DNA from: JALZDI01 sp965653225
GTDB taxonomy: Bacteria; Actinomycetota; Actinomycetes; Propionibacteriales; Nocardioidaceae
Length of the DNA: 64,000 bases
Assembly (NCBI GenBank): GCA_965653225.1
Contig: CBFGZI010000004.1
Coordinates: 1-64,000 of the forward strand
Direction of reading: 5' to 3'
Part shown: positions 51,127-61,882 of the stretch, piece by piece
Position numbering within the stretch: position 1 is the first letter of the stretch
Layout: every line of letters begins with the position of its first letter
The notes under the pieces: generated by a model
Database searches by the model: none
What the model saw: the letters and a program-made list of their open reading frames with translations, nothing else
What the model was told of the DNA's origin: nothing
Made by a program: the position numbers and the translations under genes

Positions 51127-52926
51127 TCACTCCACGTACGACGGCTGCCGGAACGGGGTCGTCAGCGACAGCTCGCTCCACCGGTCCGCGAGCTGCACGA
51201 ACAGCGTGCCGGGCCGGGTGGCGACGACGGTGGGACGGTTGACGTCCTCGGCGTTGGCCAGCGATGCGATGTCGAGGTCGAGCAGCGGCCCCGGCTCGAC
51301 CGCCGACCCGTCGACGTTCACCGTGAACACCTGCGCCGAGCCGCGGGTCTCCTCGGCCACGACACTCAGCTCGCTGGGGCTCTCCCAGGCGACGTCGACG
51401 AACCGCTGCAGCGACGTGGTGCCGGTGTCGACGCTGCGCCAGCGGTCGACCGTGATCCGCAGCGACCCGTCGGTCGGACGCCGCACGCGCCCCACCATCA
51501 GCCGCGACGCGTCGCCGCTGCCCTGCACGACGGCCAGCCGCACGCCGTCGCGCGACAGCGAGAACGCGGTGATGTCGTCCGGCGCGTCGCCGCGCAGGGT
51601 CACCGGGACCACCCGGCCGTCCCGCATGACGTAGATCCGCGTGCCCTTCGGGGTGCGGTCGACGGTCCACAGCAGGTCGTGGATGTCCCACTGCAGGCCC
51701 AGCAGCGACCTGGCCCGTGAGGTCCACACCTGCGACGTGCCCGCACCGATCGGGGCCACCTCCACGGTCGTGCCGTCGTGGGTGACGGCGGCGACGGTCT
51801 GCCCGCTCCGCTCGACCGCGAAGGCGCTGATCGGCACGGCGCCGGTGCCGAACCGGCCGGCGACCGGGGTCGCCCTGCCCCGGGCCAGGTTGACGGACTC
51901 CAGCCTGTCTCCTCGCAGCGCGAACAGCGTCGGCGTCGCCGCCGGGTCGGCCGGGTCGAACTCGGGGCCGGTGTCGACGTCGACGACGTTGCTGCCGTTC
52001 TCGAGCGGCAGCGGGGCGCCGTTCACCGTCACCCGGATCCTGTCGACGTTCGGCACCTGCCGCAGCGTCCAGGCCAGCTGCGCCGCGAGCGCACGCCGCT
52101 CGGTCGCACCCAGCCCCCGGGCGGCGGGACCGAGCGGCACCTGCGCGACCCCGTTGGTGACCGGCACCGACACGTCGGCCGCGGCCGCGGGCGGCACGAG
52201 CGACCGGACCGCATCTCCGAGCCACTCGGTGGGACCGCGCACCAGGCCGCGCAGGAGCAGGGTGGCGGTCTGGTCGCCGTCGGGCAGGTACACCGGGCTG
52301 GGCACCAGCACCCGCAGCTCGGGGTCGAAGAAGTACAGCGAGTAGGCGCCGTAGTAGCGGTCGAAGTCGTACTCCGGCAGCATCAGGCCCCGGACCGGGT
52401 CGGCGATGCGCCACTGGCCGTGCACCTTCCGGAGCCTGAAGTCGCGGGTCAGCTCCCGCTGCTGCGCGGACGGGGTCGTCCAGGTGCCCCGCTCGGACAG
52501 GTACGCGCGCCGCCTCCCGTCGATGCGAACCGTGTCGTGGTCGGTCTGCGCGATCTCCGGGCGGGCGGCGTAGATCTGGGTGCCGGCCGCCGGTGACCAC
52601 GACGAGGCCGCGTCGTCGGTGAGGTACTCGCGCACGATGCCGGGGTTGGGCGGGTAGGCGCGCATCGCGTCGAGGTAGCCGCCCACGATCTCGTCGGGGG
52701 CCGCACCCGGCCGCGGACCGCTGGGCACGTACTGCAGCACCGGCTCGCCGGCAGACCCGACCTCGGGGCCGGCGTGCACCGGACCGCTGTCGGGCACCTG
52801 CATGCACGACGACAGCGCGAGGCAGGCGGCCGCCAGGGGCAGCGCCCGCGACCAGGCGCGCCACCGCGACCTCCCCGGCCCCCTGACCGGGGTCGGCGAC
52901 GTTGGCCGCATCCGCCTCATCGTCAT
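51127..52926 (-). CDS. lpqB: Lipoprotein LpqB, MtrB-associated
   Basis: LpqB interacts with the sensor domain of MtrB and tunes MtrAB signalling at the actinobacterial membrane. The 599 residues start with a long basic leader and signal peptide with lipobox LALSSC (Cys41), then a GerMN domain (RVLVPSPVYLPDGDQTATLLLRGLVRG region, in part) and a C-terminal beta-propeller. ATG 52926 overlaps the mtrB stop by four bases (ATGA), keeping the mtrA-mtrB-lpqB order conserved across the phylum. Confidence 0.94.
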   Translation of the reverse strand: MTMRRMRPTSPTPVRGPGRSRWRAWSRALPLAAACLALSSCMQVPDSGPVHAGPEVGSAGEPVLQYVPSGPRPGAAPDEIVGGYLDAMRAYPPNPGIVREYLTDDAASSWSPAAGTQIYAARPEIAQTDHDTVRIDGRRRAYLSERGTWTTPSAQQRELTRDFRLRKVHGQWRIADPVRGLMLPEYDFDRYYGAYSLYFFDPELRVLVPSPVYLPDGDQTATLLLRGLVRGPTEWLGDAVRSLVPPAAAADVSVPVTNGVAQVPLGPAARGLGATERRALAAQLAWTLRQVPNVDRIRVTVNGAPLPLENGSNVVDVDTGPEFDPADPAATPTLFALRGDRLESVNLARGRATPVAGRFGTGAVPISAFAVERSGQTVAAVTHDGTTVEVAPIGAGTSQVWTSRARSLLGLQWDIHDLLWTVDRTPKGTRIYVMRDGRVVPVTLRGDAPDDITAFSLSRDGVRLAVVQGSGDASRLMVGRVRRPTDGSLRITVDRWRSVDTGTTSLQRFVDVAWESPSELSVVAEETRGSAQVFTVNVDGSAVEPGPLLDLDIASLANAEDVNRPTVVATRPGTLFVQLADRWSELSLTTPFRQPSYVE

Positions 52927-54662
52927 ACTCCCTGGTCCTCCAGCCGGGCGTAGCCCGAGCCCACCTGGGGCCGCTCGGCGTCCGGGGGCACCAGCGGCAG
53001 CGGGGACCGCTCCAGCGCGTCACCGGCCAGCCGGGGCAGGGTGAGCCGGAACTGCGCGCCCTTGCCGCGCTCGCCCCAGGCCTGCAGCCATCCGCCGTGC
53101 AGGCGCGCGTCCTCGAGGGAGATGGCCAGCCCCAGCCCGGTGCTGCCGGTGGTGCGCGCGCGGGCGGGGTCGGCACGCCAGAACCGGTTGAACACCATCG
53201 TGGCCTCGCCGGGGCGCAGCCCCACGCCGTGGTCGCGTACGGCCAGGGCGGCCGCGTCGTTGCTGGCCGCCACCATCACCACGACCTCGCGCCCCTCGCC
53301 GTGCTCGATCGCGTTGACCAGCAGGTTGCGCACCACCCGCTCGATGCGGCGGACGTCGGCCTGCGCGATGCACGGTTGGCCGGGTACGGCGAGCACGATG
53401 TCGCAGCCGTGCGCGTCGGCGAGCGGGCGCACGGTGTCGGCCACCCGGCGGCCCACCTCGACCAGGTCGACCTCCTCCAGCTCGAGCCCGGCGACCCCGG
53501 CGTCGAACCTGCTGATCTCGAGCAGGTCGCTCAGCAGCGCCTCGAAGCGGTCCAGCTCGGCCTGCAGGATCTCGGCCGACCGCGCGGTGGCGCCGTCGAA
53601 CTGCTCACGCGCCTCGTGCAGCACGTCCGCGGCCATCCGCACCGTGGTCAGCGGCGTCCGCAGCTCGTGCGACACGTCGGACACGAACCGGCGCTGGACG
53701 CGCGACAGCTCCTCGAGCTGGCGGATCTGCCGCTGCAGGCTGGAGGCCATCTGGTTGAACGACGTGGCCAGCCGGGCGATGTCGTCCTCCCCGCGTACGT
53801 GCATGCGCTCCTCGAGCCGGCCCGCGGCCAGCCGCTCGGCGATGCGGCGGGCCAGCCCGACCGGGGTGACCACCTGGCGCAGCACCAGCCAGGCGACCGC
53901 GCCGACCAGCAGCACCAGCAGCGACCCGGCCGTGAGCATCGCGCCGCGGACGACGTTGATGGTCTGCTGCTGCTCGTTCATCGGGAAGATGTAGAAGATG
54001 CGGTAGGTCCCGCCGTTGGCGGGCAGGTCCAGCTGCGACCCCACCGCGAGGGCGGGGATCGAGGCCTCGGGACCGCCGTGCTGGCTGATCCGGGTGTAGG
54101 ACCACCACGTGCCGGGCTGGTGGCCGACCCGCCTCCACAGGTCGCCCGGGATGTCGCTGATGCCGACTCCGGGCAGCGAGTACCTGCCGGCCGGGGTCAC
54201 GCCGGCGCCGCTGGGCTCGATCGGTCCCTTCAGCAGCACCTCGTACTGCCCGCTCGCGTCGCCGCGGCTGCTGAGGTTGTCGAACAGGTCGGCCAGCAGC
54301 GCCCCGGCGTCGAAGTTGTTCGGGTCGGCGGCGTCGAGCTGGGCCTGCGCGGTGTCGAACCCGCTCGCCGCCTCCGACAGCGCGGCCTGCCGCTTGCCGT
54401 CGACCAGTCCGGCGGTGACCTGGCCCAGCAGCATCCAGCCGACCAGCGCGACCACCAGGGCCGACAGCATCAGGGTGCTGAGCACCACCCGCGCCTGCAG
54501 CGACCGTCGCCAGGAGGAGCGGACCGCACGCCACGGCGCACCCGCCCAGCGCACCCTCGCCAGCAGCCGCCGCGCCAACGGCGAGCGCAGCCACGACCAC
54601 CGCGGCGCGCGGTTCGGGGGTCGCGGGGGGAGCTCGCCTAGGCCGTCGTTCGAGGTCGCCAT
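52923..54662 (-). CDS. mtrB: Sensor histidine kinase MtrB
   Basis: Membrane kinase for MtrA, linked to cell-wall homeostasis and division. The 579 residues show a basic N-terminus, span 1 (VVLSTLMLSALVVALVGWML), an external sensor domain to about residue 250, span 2 (LLVLLVGAVAWLVL), HAMP, the phospho-acceptor His in FVSDVSHELRTPLTT, and the ATPase motifs (NLLVNAIEHGEG, DHGVGLRPGE, GSTGLGLAIS). I use ATG 54662; a frame to 54758 overlaps mtrA and is improbable. The 68 bases before it contain GC-rich stems that could influence expression relative to mtrA. Confidence 0.95.
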   Translation of the reverse strand: MATSNDGLGELPPRPPNRAPRWSWLRSPLARRLLARVRWAGAPWRAVRSSWRRSLQARVVLSTLMLSALVVALVGWMLLGQVTAGLVDGKRQAALSEAASGFDTAQAQLDAADPNNFDAGALLADLFDNLSSRGDASGQYEVLLKGPIEPSGAGVTPAGRYSLPGVGISDIPGDLWRRVGHQPGTWWSYTRISQHGGPEASIPALAVGSQLDLPANGGTYRIFYIFPMNEQQQTINVVRGAMLTAGSLLVLLVGAVAWLVLRQVVTPVGLARRIAERLAAGRLEERMHVRGEDDIARLATSFNQMASSLQRQIRQLEELSRVQRRFVSDVSHELRTPLTTVRMAADVLHEAREQFDGATARSAEILQAELDRFEALLSDLLEISRFDAGVAGLELEEVDLVEVGRRVADTVRPLADAHGCDIVLAVPGQPCIAQADVRRIERVVRNLLVNAIEHGEGREVVVMVAASNDAAALAVRDHGVGLRPGEATMVFNRFWRADPARARTTGSTGLGLAISLEDARLHGGWLQAWGERGKGAQFRLTLPRLAGDALERSPLPLVPPDAERPQVGSGYARLEDQGV

Positions 54663-54729
54663 GGTGTACCGGCCCGTGCTCTCCGGGCCCGTCCCGGAAG
54701 GGAGCGCAGCGAGCGGCTTGGTGGGATGC

Positions 54730-55425
54730 TCATGCGGACCCGGCCTTGTAGCCGACACCGCGGACGGTGAGCACGATCTCGGGCTGCTCGGGGTCCTTCT
54801 CGACCTTGGCGCGCAGCCGCTGTACGTGCACGTTGACCAGGCGGGTGTCCGCGGCGTGCCGATAGCCCCACACCTGCTCCAGCAGCACCTCCCGGGTGAA
54901 CACCTGCCACGGCTTGCGCGCCAGGCACACCAGCAGGTCGAACTCCAGCGGGGTCAGGTTGATCGTCTCGCCCGAGCGCCTGACCGTGTGACCGGCCACG
55001 TCGATGGTCAGGTCGCCGAGCTCGATGTGCTCCGGCGCCGGCTCGTCGTAGCGGCGCATCCGGGCCCGCACCCGCGCGACCAGCTCCTTGGGCTTGAACG
55101 GCTTGACGATGTAGTCGTCGGCCCCCGACTCCAGGCCGAGCACGACGTCGACGGTGTCGTTCTTCGCGGTGAGCATGACGATCGGCACGCCGGACTCGGC
55201 CCGCATCTCCCGGCACACGTCGATGCCGTCCTTGCCCGGCAGCATCAGGTCGAGCAGCACCAGCTCCGGCCGGTGCTCGCGCATCATCGGCAGCGCCCGG
55301 TCACCGGTGGGGCACACCAGCGGCGCGAACCCCTCGTTGCGCAGGACGATCGTGAGCATCTCGGCCAGCGCTGCGTCGTCGTCGACGATCAGCACCTTGC
55401 CCTTCAGCGACCTGCCAGAGTCCAT
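54730..55425 (-). CDS. mtrA: DNA-binding response regulator MtrA
   Basis: OmpR/PhoB-type regulator, phosphorylated by MtrB, that controls wall hydrolase and division genes. The 231 residues have the receiver with DDD acidic triad (LIVDDDAAL), Asp59 (LVLLDLMLPGKDG), Thr in VMLTAKND and Lys in IVKPFKPKEL, and the winged helix with VWGYRHAADTRLVNVHVQRLR, here in pieces. ATG 55425 is immediately preceded by the palindrome CGAACGTTCG. It follows ahcY by 28 bases on the same strand, so it may be part of that transcript as well. Confidence 0.97.
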   Translation of the reverse strand: MDSGRSLKGKVLIVDDDAALAEMLTIVLRNEGFAPLVCPTGDRALPMMREHRPELVLLDLMLPGKDGIDVCREMRAESGVPIVMLTAKNDTVDVVLGLESGADDYIVKPFKPKELVARVRARMRRYDEPAPEHIELGDLTIDVAGHTVRRSGETINLTPLEFDLLVCLARKPWQVFTREVLLEQVWGYRHAADTRLVNVHVQRLRAKVEKDPEQPEIVLTVRGVGYKAGSA

Positions 55426-55426
55426 C

Positions 55427-55436
55427 CGAACGTTCG
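55427..55436. promoter_or_regulatory. Palindrome CGAACGTTCG before mtrA
   Basis: A perfect 10-bp palindrome ends one base before the mtrA start codon, within the 28-base gap to ahcY. A protein bound there would interfere with initiation or the translation site. It lacks the four-base spacer of an SOS box. Its role is unknown. Confidence 0.35.
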
Positions 55437-55453
55437 TATCCCTCCAGCGGCCC

Positions 55454-56884
<1,431 letters not shown>

Positions 56885-56968
56885 GCGGGTCCTTGTCCGG
56901 GTACTCGTGGGCAGGGTCGTTACGCGTCGACACCAGCGTAATGCCCAGGTGGTGGAACCCCCGATCCG

Positions 56969-57976
56969 CTAGCGGCCGGGGGCGTCGCCCCCTGCCGGGG
57001 CCGGCTCGTCGACCGGCCGGCCGGGCTGTTCCTGGGCCGGTTCACCGCGGTAGATGTCCGGCTCGAGGTAGATCACCCGGGCAACCGGCTCGGCGGCACG
57101 GATCCGGGCCTCGGCCGCGTCGATGGCCGCGGCGATCTCGGCAGCGGAGTCGGTGCGGCGCACGCCCACCTTGGCCGCGACCAGCAGCTCCTCGGGGCCG
57201 AGGTGAAGCGTCTTCATGTGGATGACCCGCTCGATCTCCGGCTGCTCCTCCAGCGCGGCCCGGATGCGCGCGACGGCGGGACGGTTGGCGCCCTCGCCGA
57301 GCAGCAGGCTCTTGGTCTCCACCGCCAGGATCACCGCCACGGTCACCAGCAGGAGCCCGATCGCAACCGTGCCGGCGACGTCCCAGTAGGCGTTGCCGGT
57401 GGCCAGCGACATGCCGACGCCCACGAGGGCGAAGAACAGGCCGAGCAGCGCGGCGAGGTCCTCGAGCAGCACCACCGGCAGCTCCGGCGCCTTTGCCGTA
57501 CGCACGAACTGCACCCAGGACCGGCCGCCGCGGGTGTGGTTGGACTCCTTGATCGCGGTGCGGAACGAGATGCCCTCCATCACGATGGCGAGGCTCAGCA
57601 CCACGAGCGGCACCCAGCCCAGGCCGCCCGTGAGCAGCCTGTCCTCGTGGCCGGCGTGGACCTCCTCGTACTTGTGGAACGCCTCGTACAGCGCGAACAG
57701 GCCGCCGACGCTGAACAGCACGATGGCCACGATGAACGCGTAGATGTAGCGCTCCCGGCCGTAGCCGAACGGGTGCTCGGGGGTGGCGCTTCGCTGCGAC
57801 CGGCGCCCGCCGAGCAGCAGCAGAGCCTGGTTGCCGGAGTCGGCCACCGAGTGGATGGCCTCGGCCAGCATCGACGACGCGCCGGTCAGCGCCCAGGCCA
57901 CGAACTTGGTGAGCGCGATGCCGAGGTTGGCCAGCAGCGCGGCCACCACGGCCCTCGTCCCGCCCGAGGCGCTCAT
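56969..57976 (-). CDS. Cation diffusion facilitator family transporter
   Basis: A 335-residue CDF exporter, most likely for Zn2+ or another divalent metal. Six spans are predicted, with the metal-site residues HSVADSGNQ in span 2 (His and Asp) and a second site in LLEDLAALLGLFFALVGV, in which Asp precedes Ala rather than the usual His/Asp pair. The C-terminal ferredoxin-like cytoplasmic domain (VIHMKTLHLGPEELLVAAKV) is complete. ATG 57976 overlaps the manA stop by four bases, so it is the last gene of the mannose-phosphate run. Metal specificity is not readable. Confidence 0.9.
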   Translation of the reverse strand: MSASGGTRAVVAALLANLGIALTKFVAWALTGASSMLAEAIHSVADSGNQALLLLGGRRSQRSATPEHPFGYGRERYIYAFIVAIVLFSVGGLFALYEAFHKYEEVHAGHEDRLLTGGLGWVPLVVLSLAIVMEGISFRTAIKESNHTRGGRSWVQFVRTAKAPELPVVLLEDLAALLGLFFALVGVGMSLATGNAYWDVAGTVAIGLLLVTVAVILAVETKSLLLGEGANRPAVARIRAALEEQPEIERVIHMKTLHLGPEELLVAAKVGVRRTDSAAEIAAAIDAAEARIRAAEPVARVIYLEPDIYRGEPAQEQPGRPVDEPAPAGGDAPGR

Positions 57977-59196
57977 CTGTTCATCCCTCCACGGTCGGTT
58001 CCTGTCCCAACACCGTCCGCCCGGCCGGTGGTCACGCGCAGCAGCGTCCCCTCGCCGGAGGCACGCACGCTCGCCGCGGCCGCCGGGACGTACGCCGCCT
58101 CGCCGGCGTGCAAGGTCACCTCGCCGGTGCCGTCGTCGAGCGCGAACCGGCCGTCGACGCAGAGGAACACCTGCGGACCCGGCACGTGCTCCAGCGGGTC
58201 GGAGCCGGACGCGGCGTGGACGACACCGAGGGCGAACCGGCGGGTGTCGGGCGCGAAGACCTGCTCCTCGCCCCGGGTGAGTCCCGCGATCGCCGCGACC
58301 CCGTCGCCCGACGTGGCCAGCGCCTCGAGCAGCAGGTCGACGTCGACGTGCTTGCCGGTCAGCCCGGCCCGGATGATGTTGTCGGAGTTGGCCTGCACCT
58401 CGAACGCCGCGCCCGACAGGTAGCAGTGCGGCTGGCCGGTGCGCACGAACATCGCCTCGCCCGGCGCCAGCACCAGCGGGCGCAGCAGCAGCGCCATCGG
58501 CTCCGACGGGTCGTTGGGGTATCGCCCGGCCAGGTCGGTGGCGACCCTGGCCGAGGCCGCCCACCGCCGGTCGTGCTGCAGCATCCCGGCGCGGGCGCGC
58601 ACTGCCGCCACGACCTCGTGCGGCGCCTCGATCCGCAGCAGCCGCGCGACCTCGGCGCGCAACGCGTCCGGACCGTCGCGACGCAGCGACTCCACGGTCG
58701 GCGCGAGCGCGGCGACGTCGAGCGCCGTCAGCCACCGCACGCTCTCCTCGGTCGGGCGGAAGCCGCACAGGGCACGGAACTCCGACAGCGCCCAGACCAT
58801 CTCGACCTTGGCCACCTCGTCGGGGCAGCAGCGCTTGTCCACGTCGCGCCCGAGTCCCAGTGCCTCTTCGTTGGCGAACCAGTGCCGCGCGCGCTCCGCG
58901 TCCGGGTGCACCTGCAGCGACAGCGGCGCGGCCGTCGCTATCACCTTGGCCAGGAACGGCATCCGGGCCTCGCCGGCCCACTCCTGCCCCAGCTCGGTGA
59001 GCGGGTCGGCGCGGACGACGTCGAGCAGCGACACCGGTCCGTCGGGCCCGGCCAGCCGGGACGCGCCGCGCTCGTGCGCACCGAGCCAAAGCTCGGCCTG
59101 CGGCCGGCCGTCGGGCTCCTGGCCCAGCAGCCGAGGGATCGCGTCGAGCGAGCCCCAGGCGTACCGCTGGACCGGGTTGTCGACAAGCCTCCTCAT
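57973..59196 (-). CDS. manA: Mannose-6-phosphate isomerase, class I
   Basis: Interconverts fructose-6-phosphate and mannose-6-phosphate, the entry to GDP-mannose. The 407 residues have the zinc-site motifs: SLQVHPD (Gln and His), KVEMVWALSEF (Glu) and the YLSGAAFEVQANSDNIIRAGLT segment with the later His and Arg. ATG 59196 is preceded by GAGG nine bases away. It sits with the SIS-domain isomerase gene and manB, giving one operon for hexose-phosphate routing to mannosylated envelope components. Confidence 0.94.
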   Translation of the reverse strand: MRRLVDNPVQRYAWGSLDAIPRLLGQEPDGRPQAELWLGAHERGASRLAGPDGPVSLLDVVRADPLTELGQEWAGEARMPFLAKVIATAAPLSLQVHPDAERARHWFANEEALGLGRDVDKRCCPDEVAKVEMVWALSEFRALCGFRPTEESVRWLTALDVAALAPTVESLRRDGPDALRAEVARLLRIEAPHEVVAAVRARAGMLQHDRRWAASARVATDLAGRYPNDPSEPMALLLRPLVLAPGEAMFVRTGQPHCYLSGAAFEVQANSDNIIRAGLTGKHVDVDLLLEALATSGDGVAAIAGLTRGEEQVFAPDTRRFALGVVHAASGSDPLEHVPGPQVFLCVDGRFALDDGTGEVTLHAGEAAYVPAAAASVRASGEGTLLRVTTGRADGVGTGTDRGGMNR

Positions 59197-59203
59197 CGAC
59201 GCC

Positions 59204-60259
59204 TCACGTGGTGGCGGAGGCCGGGTCGGGCCCCGGTCCGGTGCGGCCCAGGCCCACGGACAGGTACAGCGCGGCGTAGCTGCCGGTGGCCAGCAGCGAG
59301 GCGTACCGCGCGACGCCGGACCCCTCGAGGGCCTCCACCATGCACAGCCGGACGCCATGCTTCTGCGCGGTGTAGGTCAGCCGGCCGCGCCACTCCCGGA
59401 TCGCCGGCTCCTCGGCGCCGTCGTCGAGCACCACCAGCGCCGGACGCGTGGTGGACACGGGGTCGGCGAAGGGGTCGGCGAACAGGTCGCGGTCGGCGGT
59501 CGCGGCCAGCACCGGCAGCAGGTGGGTGGCGTCGGCGGCCAGCGCAGCGCGGCCGGACCCCCGGCGCAGCGCCTCGGCGACCCGGCGTCCCGCGCGCGCC
59601 GCCAGCACCGAGCCGCCCCACACCAGTGGCAGCGCCTCCGCGAGCGCGAGCGCGACGTCCTTGGCCGGGTTGTTCGAGATGTCGCGGTGTGGGCTGCACT
59701 CGATGGCGACGTCGTCCAGCGCGGTCGCGACCGCCTCCGCGTCGATCTCGGGCCCCAGGCCGATGTGGTGCAGCGCCTGCAGCACCACGACCGCCGCGGC
59801 AAGGGCGTCCTCGGTGTGCGTGGGCAGCACAATGCTGTGCCGTCCCTGCGCGTGCTCGGCGAGCATCGAGTGCGGCGGGCAGGCCGCGATCAGCGCACAG
59901 CCGCGGCGTACGGCCTCGGTGCAGGCCGACGCGGTGGCCGAGTCGCCGCCGCCCGGCGCGAGCACGACCACCAGGTCGAGAGGACCGGCCCAGCCGGGCA
60001 GGCCCGGGCCGGGCCAGGCCACGAACGGCACCGGGCACCACGGCTCGAGCACGGCGCGCAGCAGCCGGGCGTCGGTGCCGGCCACGATGAGCGCACGCGG
60101 CACCTCCACCCCGCCGAGCATGCTGCCGGCCTCCTCGGCCGCGCTGACCTCCCTGCGCACCCGGGCACCCGACTCGGCCAGCCGCCGCAGCTCCGCGTCG
60201 GCGGTGGCCAGCGCGGACTGGTCGTCCAGCAGGGTGTCGTCGAACGCCTCCCCGGCCAT
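59204..60259 (-). CDS. SIS-domain sugar-phosphate isomerase-like protein
   Basis: A 351-residue protein with two SIS-fold halves (VEVPRALIVAGTDARLL; LALAEALPLVWGGSVLAA) resembling the bifunctional phosphoglucose/phosphomannose isomerase group. The typical active-site pieces are present only in part: ECSPHRDISNNPAKDVAL is kept near the centre. It is a standard gene between manB-Trm112 and manA in actinobacteria, where its activity is seldom tested. ATG 60259. Activity is inferred from fold and place. Confidence 0.8.
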   Translation of the reverse strand: MAGEAFDDTLLDDQSALATADAELRRLAESGARVRREVSAAEEAGSMLGGVEVPRALIVAGTDARLLRAVLEPWCPVPFVAWPGPGLPGWAGPLDLVVVLAPGGGDSATASACTEAVRRGCALIAACPPHSMLAEHAQGRHSIVLPTHTEDALAAAVVVLQALHHIGLGPEIDAEAVATALDDVAIECSPHRDISNNPAKDVALALAEALPLVWGGSVLAARAGRRVAEALRRGSGRAALAADATHLLPVLAATADRDLFADPFADPVSTTRPALVVLDDGAEEPAIREWRGRLTYTAQKHGVRLCMVEALEGSGVARYASLLATGSYAALYLSVGLGRTGPGPDPASATT

Positions 60260-60271
60260 GGCGAGCGCCCG

Positions 60272-60448
60272 CTAGGCCTTGTCGGGACGGCGTGCCTCGT
60301 CGACAAGAAGCACCGGAATGTCGTCGCGGACGGGGTAGGCCAGGCCGCAGCCGGTGCAGACCAGCTCGCCGGCGTCGTCGTCGACCGCCAGCGCCGACCG
60401 GCAGTCGGGGCACACCAGGATCTCCAGCAGGGCGGGGTCGAGGTTCAT
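60272..60448 (-). CDS. Trm112-family small zinc protein
   Basis: A 58-residue Trm112/YcaR-type protein: LLEILVCPDCRSAL, then LVCTGCGLAYPVRDDIPVLL. Two CxxC pairs bind one zinc, and the family partners methyltransferases or, in bacteria, glycosyltransferases and others. ATG 60448 overlaps the manB stop codon by four bases. It is short but clearly real by motif and coupling. Confidence 0.9.
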   Translation of the reverse strand: MNLDPALLEILVCPDCRSALAVDDDAGELVCTGCGLAYPVRDDIPVLLVDEARRPDKA

Positions 60449-61818
60449 CCGTTGCTCCTGATCAGGTCGAGGACCTCGTCGCGCGCCGGGGCCATGGTGG
60501 CCTCGTCGACGCCCTCGACGTTCAGCCGCAGCAGCGGCTCGGTGTTGGAGGGGCGCACGTTGAACCACCAGTCCGCGTGCTCAACGGTCAGCCCGTCGAG
60601 GTGGTCGATGCTGACCCCGTCGCGTCCCTGGTACGTCTGCTCGATGCGCTCCATCGTGCCCTGCTGGTCGTCGACCGTGCTGTTGATCTCGCCGGACTGG
60701 ACGTAGGGGCTGTAGTCGGCCAGCAGCGACGACAACGTGGTGCCCTCGTCGGTCGAGGCGAGCGCGGCCAGTGTGTGCAGGGCCGCGAGCATGCCGGAGT
60801 CGGCGCGCCAGAAGTCGCGGAAGTAGAAGTGCCCGGAGTGCTCGCCGCCGAAGATCGCGCCGGTCTCGGCCATCGTCGCCTTGATGTAGGAGTGGCCGAC
60901 CCGGCTGCGGACCGGCGTGCCGCCGTGCTTGCGCACGATCTCGGGCACAGCGCGGGAGGTGATCAGGTTGTGGATGACCGTGCTCCCCGGCTCACGCTCG
61001 AGCTCGCGTACGGCGATCAGCGCGGTCAGCGCCGACGGCGTGACGATCTCGCCGCGCTCGTCGACCACGAAGCAGCGGTCGGCGTCACCGTCGAAGGCCA
61101 GCCCGATGTCGGCGCCGACCTCGACGACCTTGCGCTGCAGGTCGGCCAGGTTCTCCGGCTCGATCGGGTTCGCCTCGTGGTTGGGGAAGGTGCCGTCGAG
61201 CTCGAAGTACAACGGCACCAGCTCGGCGTCGAGGTCCTCGAACACGGCCGGGACGGTGTGCCCGCCCATGCCGTTGCCGGCGTCGACGACCACCTTCAGC
61301 CGGCGGCCCGACACCGGAACCAGCTTGTGCAGGTGCGCGGCGTACTCGCTGAGCATGTCGCGCTGCCCGGTCCTGCCGGGCTCGCGGTCGGGCTCCGGCT
61401 CCGCCTGCGAGCCGGACTCGACCAGCTGCTGGATGTCGGTCAGGCCGCTGTCCTTGCCGACGGGGGCGGCGCCGGCCTTGCACAGCTTGATGCCGTTGTA
61501 CTGGGCGGGGTTGTGGCTGGCGGTGAACATCGCGCCGGGGACGTCGAGCGAGCCGGAGGCGAAGTAGAGCTGGTCGGTCGAGGCCAGGCCGATGTCGGTG
61601 ACGTCGACGCCGGTCTCGTTGAGGCCCTCCGCGAAGGCCTTGGCCAGCGGCTTGGACGAGGGCCGCATGTCGTAGCCGACCACCGCCGTGCCACCGGCGG
61701 CGAGGCCCATCACCGCGGAGAACGCGGCGCCGACCCGGCGGGCGATGTCCTCGTCGAGCTGGTCGGGTACGACACCTCGGATGTCATATGCCTTGAAGAT
61801 CGCCGACAGGTCTGTCAC
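60445..61818 (-). CDS. manB: Phosphomannomutase/phosphoglucomutase
   Basis: Alpha-D-phosphohexomutase turning mannose-6-phosphate to mannose-1-phosphate. The 457 residues have the phosphoserine loop TASHNP (Ser101), the metal loop FDGDADRCFV, the sugar loop GGEHSGHFYFRDF and the phosphate-binding end FNVRPSNTEPLLRLNVE. Start ATG 61818 (RBS not strong). With manA downstream it supplies GDP-mannose for mannolipids and glycoproteins; it leads the operon manB-Trm112-SIS-manA-CDF. Confidence 0.95.
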   Translation of the reverse strand: MTDLSAIFKAYDIRGVVPDQLDEDIARRVGAAFSAVMGLAAGGTAVVGYDMRPSSKPLAKAFAEGLNETGVDVTDIGLASTDQLYFASGSLDVPGAMFTASHNPAQYNGIKLCKAGAAPVGKDSGLTDIQQLVESGSQAEPEPDREPGRTGQRDMLSEYAAHLHKLVPVSGRRLKVVVDAGNGMGGHTVPAVFEDLDAELVPLYFELDGTFPNHEANPIEPENLADLQRKVVEVGADIGLAFDGDADRCFVVDERGEIVTPSALTALIAVRELEREPGSTVIHNLITSRAVPEIVRKHGGTPVRSRVGHSYIKATMAETGAIFGGEHSGHFYFRDFWRADSGMLAALHTLAALASTDEGTTLSSLLADYSPYVQSGEINSTVDDQQGTMERIEQTYQGRDGVSIDHLDGLTVEHADWWFNVRPSNTEPLLRLNVEGVDEATMAPARDEVLDLIRSNG

Positions 61819-61882
61819 AGCCCGGACTCCCTCGCGGACGGTTGATGTTGACGGGTCGTGTCACCCCGACCCTATCGACCAG

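Noticed and set aside
56885..56968. Possible SAM or SAH riboswitch upstream of ahcY
   Set aside because: Only 84 bases are available and no conserved core of either class is visible; just a short TTACGC-N10-GCGTAA inverted repeat.
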